Positions 1-10,426 of a DNA stretch of 64,000 bases are shown piece after piece. Source of the DNA: Cystobasidiopsis lactophilus (lineage: Eukaryota > Basidiomycota > Agaricostilbomycetes > Agaricostilbales > Chionosphaeraceae). The notes below the pieces were generated by a model, which saw nothing but the letters and a program-made list of their open reading frames with translations, did no database searches and was not told the origin of the DNA. The translations under genes were made by a program, and so were the position numbers. Within the stretch, counting starts at the first letter, position 1. Each line of letters starts with the position of its first letter. Location: positions 1,111,587 through 1,175,586 of the forward strand of contig BCIO01000006.1 of NCBI GenBank assembly GCA_001599975.1, given 5' to 3'.

Positions 1-885
1 TCGATAGACGCAGCTTCCATGCGCCAGCACGATCAGCTGGTCGAAGAGGGCGAGAGTCTTGTACTCGGGCTGGTGGATGGTTACGACGACGGCCATCTCC
101 ATACTGACAGCAAGACGCTTGAGAGATTCGACGACTTTGTGGGCACTGGTGCTGTCCAAGCCGGAAGTGGGTTCGTCGCACAGCAAAATCCGGGGGTTGG
201 TGACGGTGGCAGCGCCGAGACTGACGCGCCGGGCCTGTCCGCCGGAGATGCCACGCTGGATAGCATTGCCAATGCGATTGTTCTGGACCTCAGTGAGCCC
301 GAGATCGGCGAGCGTCACGTCGAGTTGCTGTTTGATCGCTGGTGACTCTCGGAGCTTGGCTTGCTTCAGGCGAGCGGAGAAGCTGAGCGTTTCTCTGACG
401 GTCAATACGCCCAGTAGTGCATCTGTATCCTCGTGAACGGGTGTTCTCGACGGCCTCTGAACGTGAGACGTACCTTGCTGCTCAACAAAGCAGGTGTCGC
501 CACTTTGGACAGAGCCGCTGTAGTGCATTACGCCGCTTGACGCCTTTTGCCTATGCGCCAGGATCTCTAAAAAGGTCGATTTACCGGCTCCGCTGCAGGG
601 TTCATCGAAAGATTGTCAGCAGGGGGGACGAGCGGGCCAAAGTCGAGAGCCACGAACGATGGACCTGCGTGGCGTCGGGTCAGCTTTAAATGGGCTTCCG
701 TGCTAAGAAGGAGGGCCTACCAAGCACGGCGCATATCTTTCCAGCTTGGAGGTCGCCACTGACTGCATTCGCATCGTTGTCTGAGTCCACACTGACAAGA
801 CCCGCGGGCTGGGGCTTGATCCCTCACCACCATCGAGGATCGTTTTGTCGCCAACTCGGAAGCCGAGTTCTTGGAAAGAGAGCAT
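1..885 (-). CDS. ABCG-family half ABC transporter (partial, nucleotide-binding domain)
   Basis: Membrane ATP-driven efflux pump of the ABCG (White/ADP1) subfamily; only the N-terminal nucleotide-binding domain lies in the window and the membrane half runs off the left edge. Reading right to left: a start region 'MLSFQELGFRVGDKT' with 'ILDGVSGDLQAGKICAVLG' (split by an intron), Walker A 'SGAGKSTFLEILA' near 560-600, the ABCG-typical 'FVEQQDALLGVLTVRETL' (split by an intron near 441-485), signature 'SGGQARR' near 225-250, Walker B 'ILLCDEPTSGLDS' and the H-loop 'VVTIHQPEYKT'. At least three short introns are needed. The join just before Walker A could not be placed exactly. I chose the ATG at 885 because it directly precedes conserved sequence; an upstream exon is possible. 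It is divergent from the Zn2Cys6 factor, so the two may share a promoter. Family assignment is secure; substrate is unknown. Confidence 0.85.
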
Positions 886-1267
886 CTTTGAGGGTGTTTC
901 TGGTAACGAGCAAGTCCGAGGGGCGAGGAGCTTGCAGGCGGCGACACTTTGCGGCTTTGGGCTTTGAAAGACAGGAGCCAAGTGGCACCGTGGTGAGCGA
1001 GGTTCGCCGTCTCGAGGACGAATCACCTACTCAACAAGAGCCTTGCAGATTCGTCGGACAAGGAGACAATCAGCAACACGAACAGCATTCAGGAGGCGGA
1101 ATTTTTGGGCCGTGTGCAGAGGCGGACTCAAGTTTCCTGTGGAACGGTTGAAAAACTCCAGGTAGGGGCACGTCCAAACGAAAGGCACCACACTGTCCGC
1201 TTACTCGTGTGGCGTGGCAGGGCGCGGTCTCCACGGCGCCTCTGTCTGATCGACAGACCGCCCGAAA

Positions 1268-3160
1268 ATGGCTCCAGCAATCTGTGAGCTTCCCAACGCT
1301 CCAGGCCGCGGGTCGCATCTTAAAATTGACCGCGACCTAGGTCCGTCGTGTGCACGCTGCCGCAAACTGAAGGCAAAATGCGATCGTCAGAAGCAAGGCG
1401 GCGGGGCGTGCACGAACTGCACCAAAGGTGGCCACGAGTGCCTCACTGAAGAGAAACACTCTTTTCGAAAGCAGCAAGAGCAGCGCATAGAAGAGCTATC
1501 TGACCGGATTGCAGAGCTCGAAGAGGAATTGAAGAAAGCCAGCTCACCGGGCCCGACACCGCTGCACGCATCGGCCTTTGCGCCGCACTCATTATCTGGC
1601 TCATCTCTTAACACTCCGCCCCTTTCCGAGGCCTCGTACGGCTACAACCAGCCCTGGGTCTTGTCGGATGATCTCGCTACAGTGCTGTCGGCCACTTTTT
1701 TCCAGCTTTGCTTCAGGTGTCTCCCACTCTTCGCTGCCCCGATGAGCCTGCAAGAGATCAAGCAGCAGTCGACCCTGTTGCTGTATGCTGTCTGCTTGAT
1801 TGGCTCCCGCTATGTCGCCTTGACCGACCCCGGGATCGAGCACCACTTGTTGGAGCGCACGGTTCAGCTGTGCGGCAGCTTGGCCACAGCGGACGTTCTG
1901 ACAGGCCGGGAGCCCACGCTGGGTGACCTCAAAGCCCTGATGGTGCTGGCTGTGTGGCCTCCCAACCCAAGAGGGGCTGGCTTCTCCGACAGCCGAGCCC
2001 GTTGGTCTTGGCTCATGATCGGCCATGCCATCCGCTTGGGGCAATACTTGGACATTTTCGGACGCCAAGAGGAAGCCGACATGGATGTCGTTCGGTGTGC
2101 TGTCACTACTTTCATCATGGTAGGTGGCGTCTTCCTATCCGGCGTCGAGCCAAGGCTCATTGCCTGCACACAAGGACAAATGCCTGTCGTTCTCCCAAAA
2201 CCGTCCCGTCGCTCTGCCCGTCTCCAGCGGCCTTTGGATGCTTCGAGAACGTCTGGTCGGAAGCCCCTATGCCAGCGATGGGTTCATTTATGCCTTGTCC
2301 GGCCTGCAAGCCATCAACGCCCGCGCTGATGAAGCAACCCGGAGCATCGGCAAGGAGTCAGCTACGCCCACGGCCCTTGCAGCTTTGGTCAAGACTTTTG
2401 ATCAAGAGCTGACGGAGGCCTACACCAAGAATCTTGGGGCATGCAGTAGGTTTGAACTCTGAAGGAATTCGGTGGCCTGCTGCTGAACGCTGCTGAACTG
2501 CCTTTCACAGTGGACTTGCAGCCAATGTTGACGCTCCACTTCTCCCACATGCAAGCGTCCTTGAACGCCAAGCTGCTGCTTCCATATCAGCGCGGCAGCC
2601 ACGCAGATGCCGAAACCCGCAAGATGGTGGAGGACGCAGTCAGGCGTTGCGTTGCTTCTTGCGTTGGCGTTCAGAACTTGTTGGCTGCCTACCCGGCCCA
2701 GATGACGGAAATCTTGCGCACTGCCCATGATTTGCCGTACATCATGGCGTGCTACTCCATCTTGCTTCTGGTAAGCACCCTTGTCCGCGGCACTTCCTTG
2801 CATTCCTCACACAAGGCTCGACAGCTGCTTATCCATTCCGACCCCGCTTTGAGATCGTTTGTCAGAGACGTGCCGGTCCATGTCATGGCATTTGGCTTCT
2901 CTCAACTCCTGGAAGGGGCGTCTACGCGGCCCAACGATACGGCCTCCACACTTGCCGGGGTGGTGCAGCGCGCCATTTCGCGGACTTCTGATGGCCTCGC
3001 CTCTCTCAACCAGCTCACAAGTGCGCTCATGATTCAAGAAGCGCAGGCCCATCAAGCTCGTCTCCCTGGCTTGATGGAGCTCCAGCTGTCGTCCACCGGC
3101 TACTTCGACGAGGCGCTTCTCTGGAACGACTGGTCCTCTCTCATCACTTTCGAAACCTGA
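1268..3160 (+). CDS. Zn2Cys6 fungal transcription factor
   Basis: Nuclear DNA-binding regulator of the GAL4 type. The N-terminus carries the binuclear cluster with cysteines at residues 28, 31, 38, 48, 51 and 58 (C-x2-C-x6-C-x9-C-x2-C-x6-C). The loop has three glycines where many members have a proline. A charged coiled coil follows (about residues 66-92), a likely dimerisation helix. The rest matches the fungal-specific middle homology region, including 'DKCLSFSQNRPVALP'. Introns are inferred at about 2119-2173, 2443-2510 and 2771-2815; the last is 45 nt and therefore also readable in frame. The mature protein is about 575 residues, normal for the family. It lies tail to tail with an amino-acid permease and head to head with an ABC transporter, so these and the Rieske gene are natural candidate targets. 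Target and inducer are unknown. Confidence 0.9.
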
Positions 3161-3206
3161 ACGTCTTGGCAGTCAAGGTTGTAACTCCGCTTTGCAATTG
3201 TATCAA

Positions 3207-5618
3207 TTAGGGTTTTTGGTCTATCGCTCGGTCCTCGCCCCTGAGATGCTCTGTGCTCTCGCTCTCCACGTTGTTCACAGGACCGTGATAAAAGTTGCGC
3301 GCATAAACAAGATACCACAAAAGGGCGACGATCATCACGCCCAGCGTGATTGGGCCCGCTGTGGCTTATTGTGAGCTTCCTCCGGTCGCCGATTAGATAA
3401 GGCCACACACCATAGTTCATGTTATCGGCTGTCACTGGGTAGACCTCCGGCATGCTCAAGATGACGCATTCGAACACGATCCAAATGACTGCAATCCAGT
3501 TGACCGCTCTGCCAAACCACCCATCTCCCATGAAGAAGGGTCTTTTCTCTTTATCGGATCATGTTCAAAGTATAACGAAATGGACGACCGACCCAGGCTG
3601 AAACTCGACGCCAGGCTGGCCAGCGAAAAGCAAGCGAAAGAAAATTGGGAGTCTTCATCCCAACGTTGAGCTCTGCGATCGACCGTGACCAAAATGTGCC
3701 AGACAACCTACCCATAACTGAGATCCAAAGCGACAGTCGCCAAGCTGAAGATGGCTTCGGCAGCCACGTAGCTAAGGGACACTTGGGCACACTTGCTCTC
3801 CGGGAAGGTGCATCTGTGAACTCACGAAGCAAAATCCAAGCAGCCCAGGCCAATTGATACTAAGACGACGAGCCAAACACACGTTAGAGGCGTCTTGGTG
3901 ATAGGATTGATCTTGGCGAAGAAGCCCCAGTCTGGCATTCCGTGATCACGCGACAAAGCAAAGACGGCTCTTGCATTGGCTTGAAGTCCGGCTTGAAGGG
4001 TGAAGACGGCAACAAGGCAAATGAAGGCCCAAAGGACCAGAGCGCCCACGGTTCCAAGTCGCAAAACCAAGATGGCCAGGAAGAGATTATCCGAAATGTC
4101 GTAAAGCGCATCGATATCAGTGCCAGATGTCAAAACCATGGCAATGTTGAGGATCCAACCAAAAAGGCCCGTGGAGATCACGGCCCAGAAAAGCGCGACG
4201 GGAGCTGCGATGCTGGCCCGGTGGACCTCTTCGCTGATGTGACCGACAGCATCGTAACCTGAGCTCCTGAATTATCGCTGGATATCTCTATATGCCAGTC
4301 TAACGTACCCGTCATTGTCCTGCCGGGAAGAAGGGGTCAGCACTGAGACTGCTCAGTGATATTGACAGCGCTTACCATTGGACTGATAGCAACCCCAGCA
4401 GGAAGGCGAACCCCGAACTACCCCATCCACTCTCATTGTTGATTGTACCAAAGGTATACTTGGCCGTGTTCATCTCGCTGTGAGGCGTCTTGACCAAGAC
4501 AGCGATAATTATCGCCCACGTCACGCCCAAGTTGACTGTGAGGAGAGTTGGCCTGGGTTTCAGGGAAACGACTAAACCACTTACTGAACACGAAAAATTG
4601 GGTTGCGAATGCCAACTGCTTCGTCTTCATCGAGTTCAATAGACCATGCATGCACAACAGTCCAGCAAAGAGGCCGACAGTCTGACCGGGAGATGCTTCG
4701 AAGCCATTGCCTTTCCCGACTGCTACACCAGCCCAAATGATCTGAGCTAGTCCAAACTGGTGGCAAGTCAAGCTGAGTTAGCGCGAAGTACACGCCGACG
4801 TCCGAAATGACCTCACCTCGGTGCTCGCCGCGCCTGCAATGTTGCCAAGAACGTTCATCCAGCCGATAATAAAACCGACCAGCGCCCTATCACACGATGA
4901 GTGAATTCAAGGAGGAATACAATTGGTAGCGAACCGGTGCTTGGGTGGAACGAGTTTGGCAGAGGCCGTGTACAGTGCGCCTGGCCTTGAAACGTCAGCA
5001 CCTTTCTGTTGAATAGAGCTCGATGCTCACCAGAAGTAGGGTAGGCACTGATAAGTTCAGCGATGGAGGCTGCGAGCGTGAGAGCCATTATTGAACCGAT
5101 TGCCCAACACCATCTAATTGGATCCTTCAGTGGCAAATCTCGGGCCTCATGGAGACCTAGACACTCACACAACCGAAGCTGGACCTCCCAATCCCAGTGG
5201 CGTTGAGAAGGTAACGGCGACGGACGCCGCTAGGCCCATCTGGTGGTCTCGTTAGCCAAACTCCGCACTTCGAGGTCGAATTGTCGGAAGTAACACACAA
5301 TAGACTGAACGCACAAATCGAGCCTTGGGTCAAAAGACCAGCGCCTTAAATAGTGACCATCGACTCACAAATGCAAACGAAAACGTCGAGAGGTTGCCAA
5401 ACTCTCTCTGCACTTCGACCGTCAGTGAACTGGCTTCAGTGACACTCTTTAAGGACCACCCACCAAAAACTCTTGCTTGTAGCCTTGTCGGTTGAGCTGC
5501 TCTGGTCCGGATCAGTTTCCTGATTTTTGCTTCCTCATGATGAATCTGTCCTTACCTCGGCCGTGTCATTGGTGTCTCTGCTCGAAACCGGCTCAACTGC
5601 AGCGAAGAACTTGTCCAT
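3207..5618 (-). CDS. APC-superfamily amino-acid/GABA permease
   Basis: Twelve-helix plasma-membrane permease of the fungal GABA/choline/amino-acid transporter group (UGA4/HNM1-like). It is split into about ten short exons. The start at 5618 gives 'MDKFFAAVEPVSSRD', then after introns 'LNRQGYKQEF', 'QREFGNLSTFSFAF', 'MGLAASVAVTFSTPLGLGG' and 'WCWAIGSIMALTLAASIAE', the canonical first two helices. Later exons hold the family landmark 'ARAVFALSRDHGMPDWGFF' and the final helix pair ending at 3207. Length (about 540 residues) and helix order fit the family. It is divergent from the Rieske-type oxygenase gene across a 343-bp gap and convergent with the Zn2Cys6 factor. That arrangement suggests uptake of a quaternary amine or amino acid linked to catabolism, but substrate cannot be read from sequence. 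Assignment to the permease family is strong. Confidence 0.88.
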
Positions 5619-5961
5619 GACGGGTTTTCTACAGCTGTGAACAAAGCTGGGGATCCTTGGAGGATGCTGTCCAAATATAGCACCCTCCAAAGCGCAGGCA
5701 GAACCTCGTTCCGGCGGGAGCCGGCGAGACGGTGGCGAGGGTCCCTTCTGGGTCCATGGCCATCAATGACCAAAGCGAATGACTTGCCAGGTGTCTTGCC
5801 GTGCTATCAAGGCTGTCTATCGCTAAATTGAGGCTTCCACGCGTCCTTCATTTGGCTGCGCGCTTGCCGCTGAACAGACATGCTGCATAGCTTGGCGCTT
5901 GGCTAGCTTTAACTGTATCTTTGGATGTTTCTCTTGCTTTCTCTCTTGAGCAACGACAGAC
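5619..5961. promoter_or_regulatory. Divergent promoter between permease and Rieske-type gene
   Basis: The 343 bp between the two divergent start codons (5618 minus, 5962 plus) contain no supported coding sequence. It is the only candidate promoter for both genes. I see no convincing TATA box and could not assign a Zn2Cys6 site by eye. Confidence 0.45.
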
Positions 5962-7097
5962 ATGGCCCCGATTAGCAGCGGCGAATCGTTCAGAACCGGA
6001 TTGGATCAGAGCTTGCCCGCCCGCGCGTTTGTGGACCCTGCTCACTATGAGCTCGAGAAGCGCGCCGTATTCTCCAAGGTTTGGCACTTGGTTACCCACA
6101 AGAGTCGCTTCACAAAAACGGGAGAATACATCGCTTTCGAGGTTGGGCGGATCCAGCGATCGACACCGAGAAGTGCGTTCTGACCCATTCTTGTGGGCGT
6201 CGGCTCAATCTGCGCCAGGTATCTGGTGGAGAACTTTGACCATTGGGCAAGACACACGGCTCGTATGTCCTCTGCTTCTTCGCATGCGGTGCACCTCGGC
6301 GAGCTTTCTTCATCCAGCGGATTACGTCGGGCCTGGCGCCAAACGGGCCGAAGGCGAAAGAGAGTCAGCAGGGTCAGTTTGACTCTCCTCCATTGTGTAG
6401 AGATGCTGATCGAAGCGCCAGGCCGCCGTTCTTCACCTATGTCTTCCCGTGCACTGGAGTGGTCAAGGCCGACGCCCTTTGGTGTGAGCCTGGCCTTGTT
6501 TCTTTCGTTTCTCCTTGCTCACATGTGTCATTCTGGCGCAACCAGACATCATGAGAGTCACGCCAATCAGCGCTAGTGCGGCCTTCTCCCCTCGCAAAGA
6601 GTGCTCGCGGACTAATGCGCCTCACACAGCCCAAACTCGCACCGAGTGGGACTTTTTTGGTCGCAAAGGCGTGCCTCTAGAAGACATCAAGCGCTTCAAT
6701 GAGTTTTACAAAGTGCGTTTTTTGGCCAACCCAATTCGTTCGACCCTTCGGACCTGACCTTGCCTTCTAGCAAGTGCAAGAGGAAGACATCGAGTTTTGC
6801 AAGCAAGTTCAAACCAACCTGAACAACGGCATCTACTCCAGAGGTGTCTTGCACCCAGAGCGCGAGAACGGCGTGGTGTACTGTCCGTTGCCCCTCTTGG
6901 CCTCTCTTTGATTCGCATGCTGACGATGCAGAGACAATACAGACCAACAGAAGGTCAACGAATACTGCTTAGTTCACTCAAAGTTGGAAGCCTCCAAGGG
7001 CGGAAAGGTCATCCGCCCAGCCGTGCCCATGAGCCAGCGAGAGGACGACGGCTGCGACGGATCTAGCTGTGCGTCCACGCCAGAGCTAGCTTGGTAG
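5962..7097 (+). CDS. Rieske-type ring-hydroxylating/choline monooxygenase-like protein lacking its metal-binding middle
   Basis: Resembles the alpha subunit of Rieske non-haem iron oxygenases (aromatic-ring, choline or carnitine type). The N-terminus (5962-6143: 'LPARAFVDPAHYELEKRAVF' and 'KTGEYIAFEV') matches the segment just before the Rieske domain. The C-terminal catalytic half is recognisable from about 6413: 'PFFTYVFPCTGVVKADALW', then 'RTEWDFF', 'QVQEEDIEFCKQVQTNLNNG' and 'GVLHPERENGVVYY', ending at 7097. Between them only about 270 bp remain where the family has about 150-170 residues. I find no C-x-H...C-x2-H Rieske motif and no mononuclear-iron H/H/D region in any frame. Either an internal deletion has removed both metal sites (decayed gene), or the centre has been replaced. 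Introns around 6490-6547, 6575-6629, 6715-6771 and 6886-6960 look normal. Function as an oxygenase is doubtful. Confidence 0.65.
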
Positions 7098-7170
7098 TAG
7101 TCAACGCGTCAGTCTGTTTTACATGCTTCTTCGGGATCACGAATTGTACAAGGGCGGCCGCATGAATTTT

Positions 7171-7704
7171 TCACAGGTGCAATCCGATTTCCTCTTCCTC
7201 GTTTTGCAATGTTTGTACATGGTTGACTGTTGGAGATGTGCCATTGGTCTGAGGTTGAGATGGTCGTGACGGCGCTGAAGAGGCGCCATAATGAGCTTGG
7301 GTTGACGTGGTCACTCCTTGGCGTCCCGTCAACTCGTCAATCGCGCGCCTCATCATCGCCACTCTCTCCTCTTGGTCACATCTAAGCACAATATGATGAA
7401 ATGTTAAGCATAACGCAGGAGGGCAGCCAGAAGATCACCCACATTGTCTGCTCGTTCTCGTCGATGGCCACCGTGAAGGCCTCGTCGGGCTCTTGAACGT
7501 TGAACTCGGCGAGCTCTACGTTAGATCGTCGTAGCATATCCAGGGACCTTTCCAAGCGAGCAATCTCTGAAGACGCCGGGATCGACAGAAGCGACAAAAT
7601 TTTCAGGGCCATAGAAAGCAAGGCCCGGGAAAGGAGAGGCTACCCGACGACAGATATTCAGGATCTAGGTCCAGCAGCGCTTCGTAAGTCACCAGCGGCG
7701 GCAT
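7171..7704 (-). CDS. Small coiled-coil protein of unknown function
   Basis: A three-exon gene encoding about 130 residues. The start at 7704 gives 'MPPLVTYEALLDLDPEYLSS', then after an intron (about 7565-7642) a heptad-like helix 'EIARLERSLDMLRRSNVELA', 'EPDEAFTVAIDENEQTM', and after a second 60-nt intron 'QEERVAMMRRAIDELTG' followed by a Ser/Pro/Gln-rich tail. Both introns preserve frame and have GT/AG ends, which supports reality. The composition suggests a soluble helical adaptor or small subunit. No catalytic motif is visible and I do not recognise the family. A start further upstream in the same frame (about 7788) is possible. Confidence 0.6.
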
Positions 7705-8158
7705 TGTGTTTGTGGGAACCAAGCGAAGGACTCTTAAGCGAGGTGCTCCTGAAGGGGCGTGAAGCCAAAAGTCCATTATAAAGCTCCTTCGTCGCTCTGC
7801 GGCCTTTCCCTCACCCTTTTTCAGGCCTCTCCTCAAGTGGTAAAGTCTTTGAAGAAAGTTGATCAAGGTTAAGCGAGGCAAAGCTGACCGTGGAGGTCAA
7901 AGCCGCCAAAAATTTGCCACGCAACCGCATTTATGGCCAAGTAGACATGTGGGTCCATGTCGGACTTTGTGTGGAGTTGAGACACGAGCTGGTGCAACAA
8001 TGGACTAGGTTAAGGGCATGGCAGGTGCACTTGGCCCGCGCAGCTGCTCCGTTGTCCCTTCCCTTCCCTAGTGAGCCGCGCTACCAGCAACCACAGCCGC
8101 CTGAAGACTGTTGTTAGACATAGCTCACTATACTCGCAGAATATAAGCATCCTCACTT
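7705..8158. other. Intergenic stretch, no supported gene
   Basis: 454 bp between the start of the coiled-coil gene and the stop of the F-box/LRR-like gene. Only short out-of-context reading frames occur; I see no RNA gene or repeat. Confidence 0.5.
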
Positions 8159-9240
8159 CTATAGAAGTTCGAGGGGCCAGACTGAACTGGCAAACGACAG
8201 CTTTATGCCGCGCGCGCAGCACGCCCGACCCAAAACCGTCGCCAAGCTCCCGTACGCCGCTTCATTCTCTTGAACAAGTCGTAGAATGAGGTGCTCGAGA
8301 GACGGAAGAAAGTATGGGTCGTTCAGACTGCGGGCGAAATGCGACCAGATCTCAATGGAGGTGCGGCGGATCGGCGCCGATACCTGGCTCGAGAGTTGAT
8401 CTCGGTCGGTCCCCTTCTCATCGATCCGCAAGGTCGTATAAAGGTCCCCTAGCTGCAAAGTCTGCAGCAGCTGAAACCTTGCCAACTTAGCAGAAAGCGA
8501 TTCGTCGGAAGAGAGGAGATCGTGACTAATGTCGAGTCTGATGTCCTGCGCCGTGGGTGGGAGACCGTCGAGAGAAAGGCTGCTGTCCAAAGGGATCCAT
8601 CCAATTGTCGAGGCCGCTAGACCTTCCCAAGAGTAGTATGCTCGGAGAATTTCGCGAGCCCTCTGCTTGGTTTCTTCAAAATGGATCCACGTGTGCACCT
8701 GGACGACCAAGAGGTCGCAAGATGGGCGATTGGAAAAATTTTCGAGAAGAGAGGTGAGGCCCGCTAGCGGATGGTGTGGGCCCAATGGATGACCCGACCC
8801 CCGAATGGCAAGAATGTGCAGCTCTTTCGTGCGCGCCATCAGCTCGACACCGATCGCGCTGCGAACATCGTGGGCCACGAGCTGTTTGGTGGAGATGAGA
8901 TCAAGTTTGACGACGTCGAGCTTGGCAAAGGTCGGGATGTCCATCGATCCCCAGCGATTCGTAGGCCACTCGTTGTCACAGCACTGCACGGTGAGGCGCA
9001 AGTTACTGGCCTCCCTTGATCGGTGCTCTTGCAACGCACACCATTGCCCTCGAATCGGCAAGAACACGCCCATGGTGCGGAAGATCAGTTTGAAGGCCAA
9101 AGGGTAGACGCGTTTGGAGAGGAGCAGCACGGCCAGGACATTGGACGCGTATGCCGCGTTCGGAGACGCTGAGGCCCAGTTTTCCACAGACTTGAGCACC
9201 AATTCCAGGACCTCGAGCGGTAAGGTCAGCAGGGTGGGCT
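8159..9240 (-). CDS. F-box/LRR-like protein, paralogue 1
   Basis: Encodes about 360 residues. Coding begins upstream of 9202 with 'LTLPLEVLELVLKSV', an F-box-like opening ('LPxEVLxLI'), and continues uninterrupted to the stop at 8159. The first exon could not be joined with certainty because an in-frame stop precedes about 9240; an ATG near 9298 (ATGTCCAAG followed by GT) is the likely first exon. The body has leucine-rich, irregularly spaced segments such as 'FQLLQTLQLGDLYTTLRID' and 'FLPSLEHLILRLV', ending with 'CCARGIKL'. It is clearly homologous to the protein at 29436-30506 over its whole length (shared 'VFRTMG', 'EIW', 'PSLEHL', 'ARGI'). By analogy it may be a substrate receptor of an SCF ubiquitin ligase; that is inference, since the F-box is weak. 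Confidence 0.7.
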
Positions 9241-9676
9241 GGGGCGCTCAAGGCCATCAGACTTCCTTTCTGGGCGGCTATTGCAGGCAGCACACCTTGG
9301 ACATCTTCGGCTTGCTCTCTAGCGTGCACACCGAAGGCGTGTGAGAACAGCTAAGTGATACGGACGAAAAGCGGGCAGCTGAGGCACTGCGGTGCGCCGG
9401 AGAACTTCAAGAAAGCTGCTCTTGAATTGAGCTCGAGTTTCTGGGCAGCTACGACAAGGATTGAAACTGACTACAGTAAGAGCAAAAGCGAACACAGAGG
9501 CTCTGATTCCACACCGGGTCCGGATCCACAGTTTGGCGGAAGCGGAGTGAGAAGCGATTCTGTTGCTTGGCGCCCAAGTGGCAAGAATGTGGAACTTGCA
9601 ATGAAAAGCAGAGAATGACTACAAAATGGTATGGGATGAAGGTATGTTGATTTGTACGGGAGTGAGTGAGTGAAGG
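9241..9676. other. Intergenic stretch, no supported gene
   Basis: About 435 bp holding the probable first exon and promoter of the minus-strand F-box/LRR-like gene and the 3' flank of the next minus-strand gene. An 87-residue plus-strand frame (9355-9618) shows no recognisable features. Confidence 0.4.
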
Positions 9677-10367
9677 CTAGGCCTTCGCCTTTCGCTTGCC
9701 CTTATTGGCCCCAAAGCCGCCACCGACGCCATGCAGTTGCTTTGTGCAAACCTTCTGAGTAGGACGAGTCGAAGGAGCCGTCGTCTGAGGAAGGCTTTCG
9801 AGAGCGAGGCACTGTTTAGCAAGGCGAGTTCAAACCTCTGGCACCGGCGACAGTCGGCCAAATCCAAGCCGGTTGCCTTGAGCTTCTTCAACGTCGTACG
9901 TCTGGGTTCCGCGTTGTCAAAGCCTTTTTGCGGATAGAGACAACCAGTAACGAACTGCAAACAACCGAACAAACTCCATGAAAGCATGCGGGATCAGGTG
10001 GCCGGCAATGTCATCATCCGTCAGGGGTAATGCGCGGATGTAAGCAAGATGAGGAGCCGTCAGGGTGTGATCGACAGCGCTTTCGGCCATGATGTGGAAG
10101 GTGTCCGCGTTCTGGAGCTGGACAGCATGCAAGAGAGGGGTGCTGGTTGAAACGCCAGTGAGAACTCTTGATGCTTCTGTGGCTCGAGAGCGCAACAGCT
10201 CACACGGCAGCATGATCGAGAAACAGCTCGGCGACAGCAATGCCCAACGGCGAGCTCTGGTTGAGGGGGCCGAGCAGAACTCCCATTGGGCCCATAATAG
10301 GAGCAGGACGGTTTGGGTCGCGAGGAGGCCTGTTAGGTGGAGGAGGCGGGGGAGGATTGGCAGCCAT
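9677..10367 (-). CDS. Uncharacterised protein with Pro-rich start and basic Gly-rich tail
   Basis: Multi-exon gene divergent from the MOB gene (start codons 60 bp apart). The start at 10367 gives 'MAANPPPPPPNRPPRDPNR', then 'MGPMGVLLGPLNQSSPLGIA', and after an intron (about 10124-10205) a helical region 'NADTFHIMAESAVDHTL' and 'AYIRALPLTDDDIAGHLIPH'. The last exon encodes 'GVGGGFGANKGKRKAKA' and stops at 9677. Two further introns (near 9905-9950 and 9755-9838) are needed; the frame of the small exon between them is ambiguous, reading either basic or acidic. The Lys/Gly/Arg tail suggests nucleic-acid or nuclear localisation. I do not recognise the family and claim no function. Confidence 0.5.
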
Positions 10368-10426
10368 CCTGATTGGCGGACCGGGAGAGAAAGGCAGAAG
10401 CTTCGACCTGGTCCACCGAGCAGATC

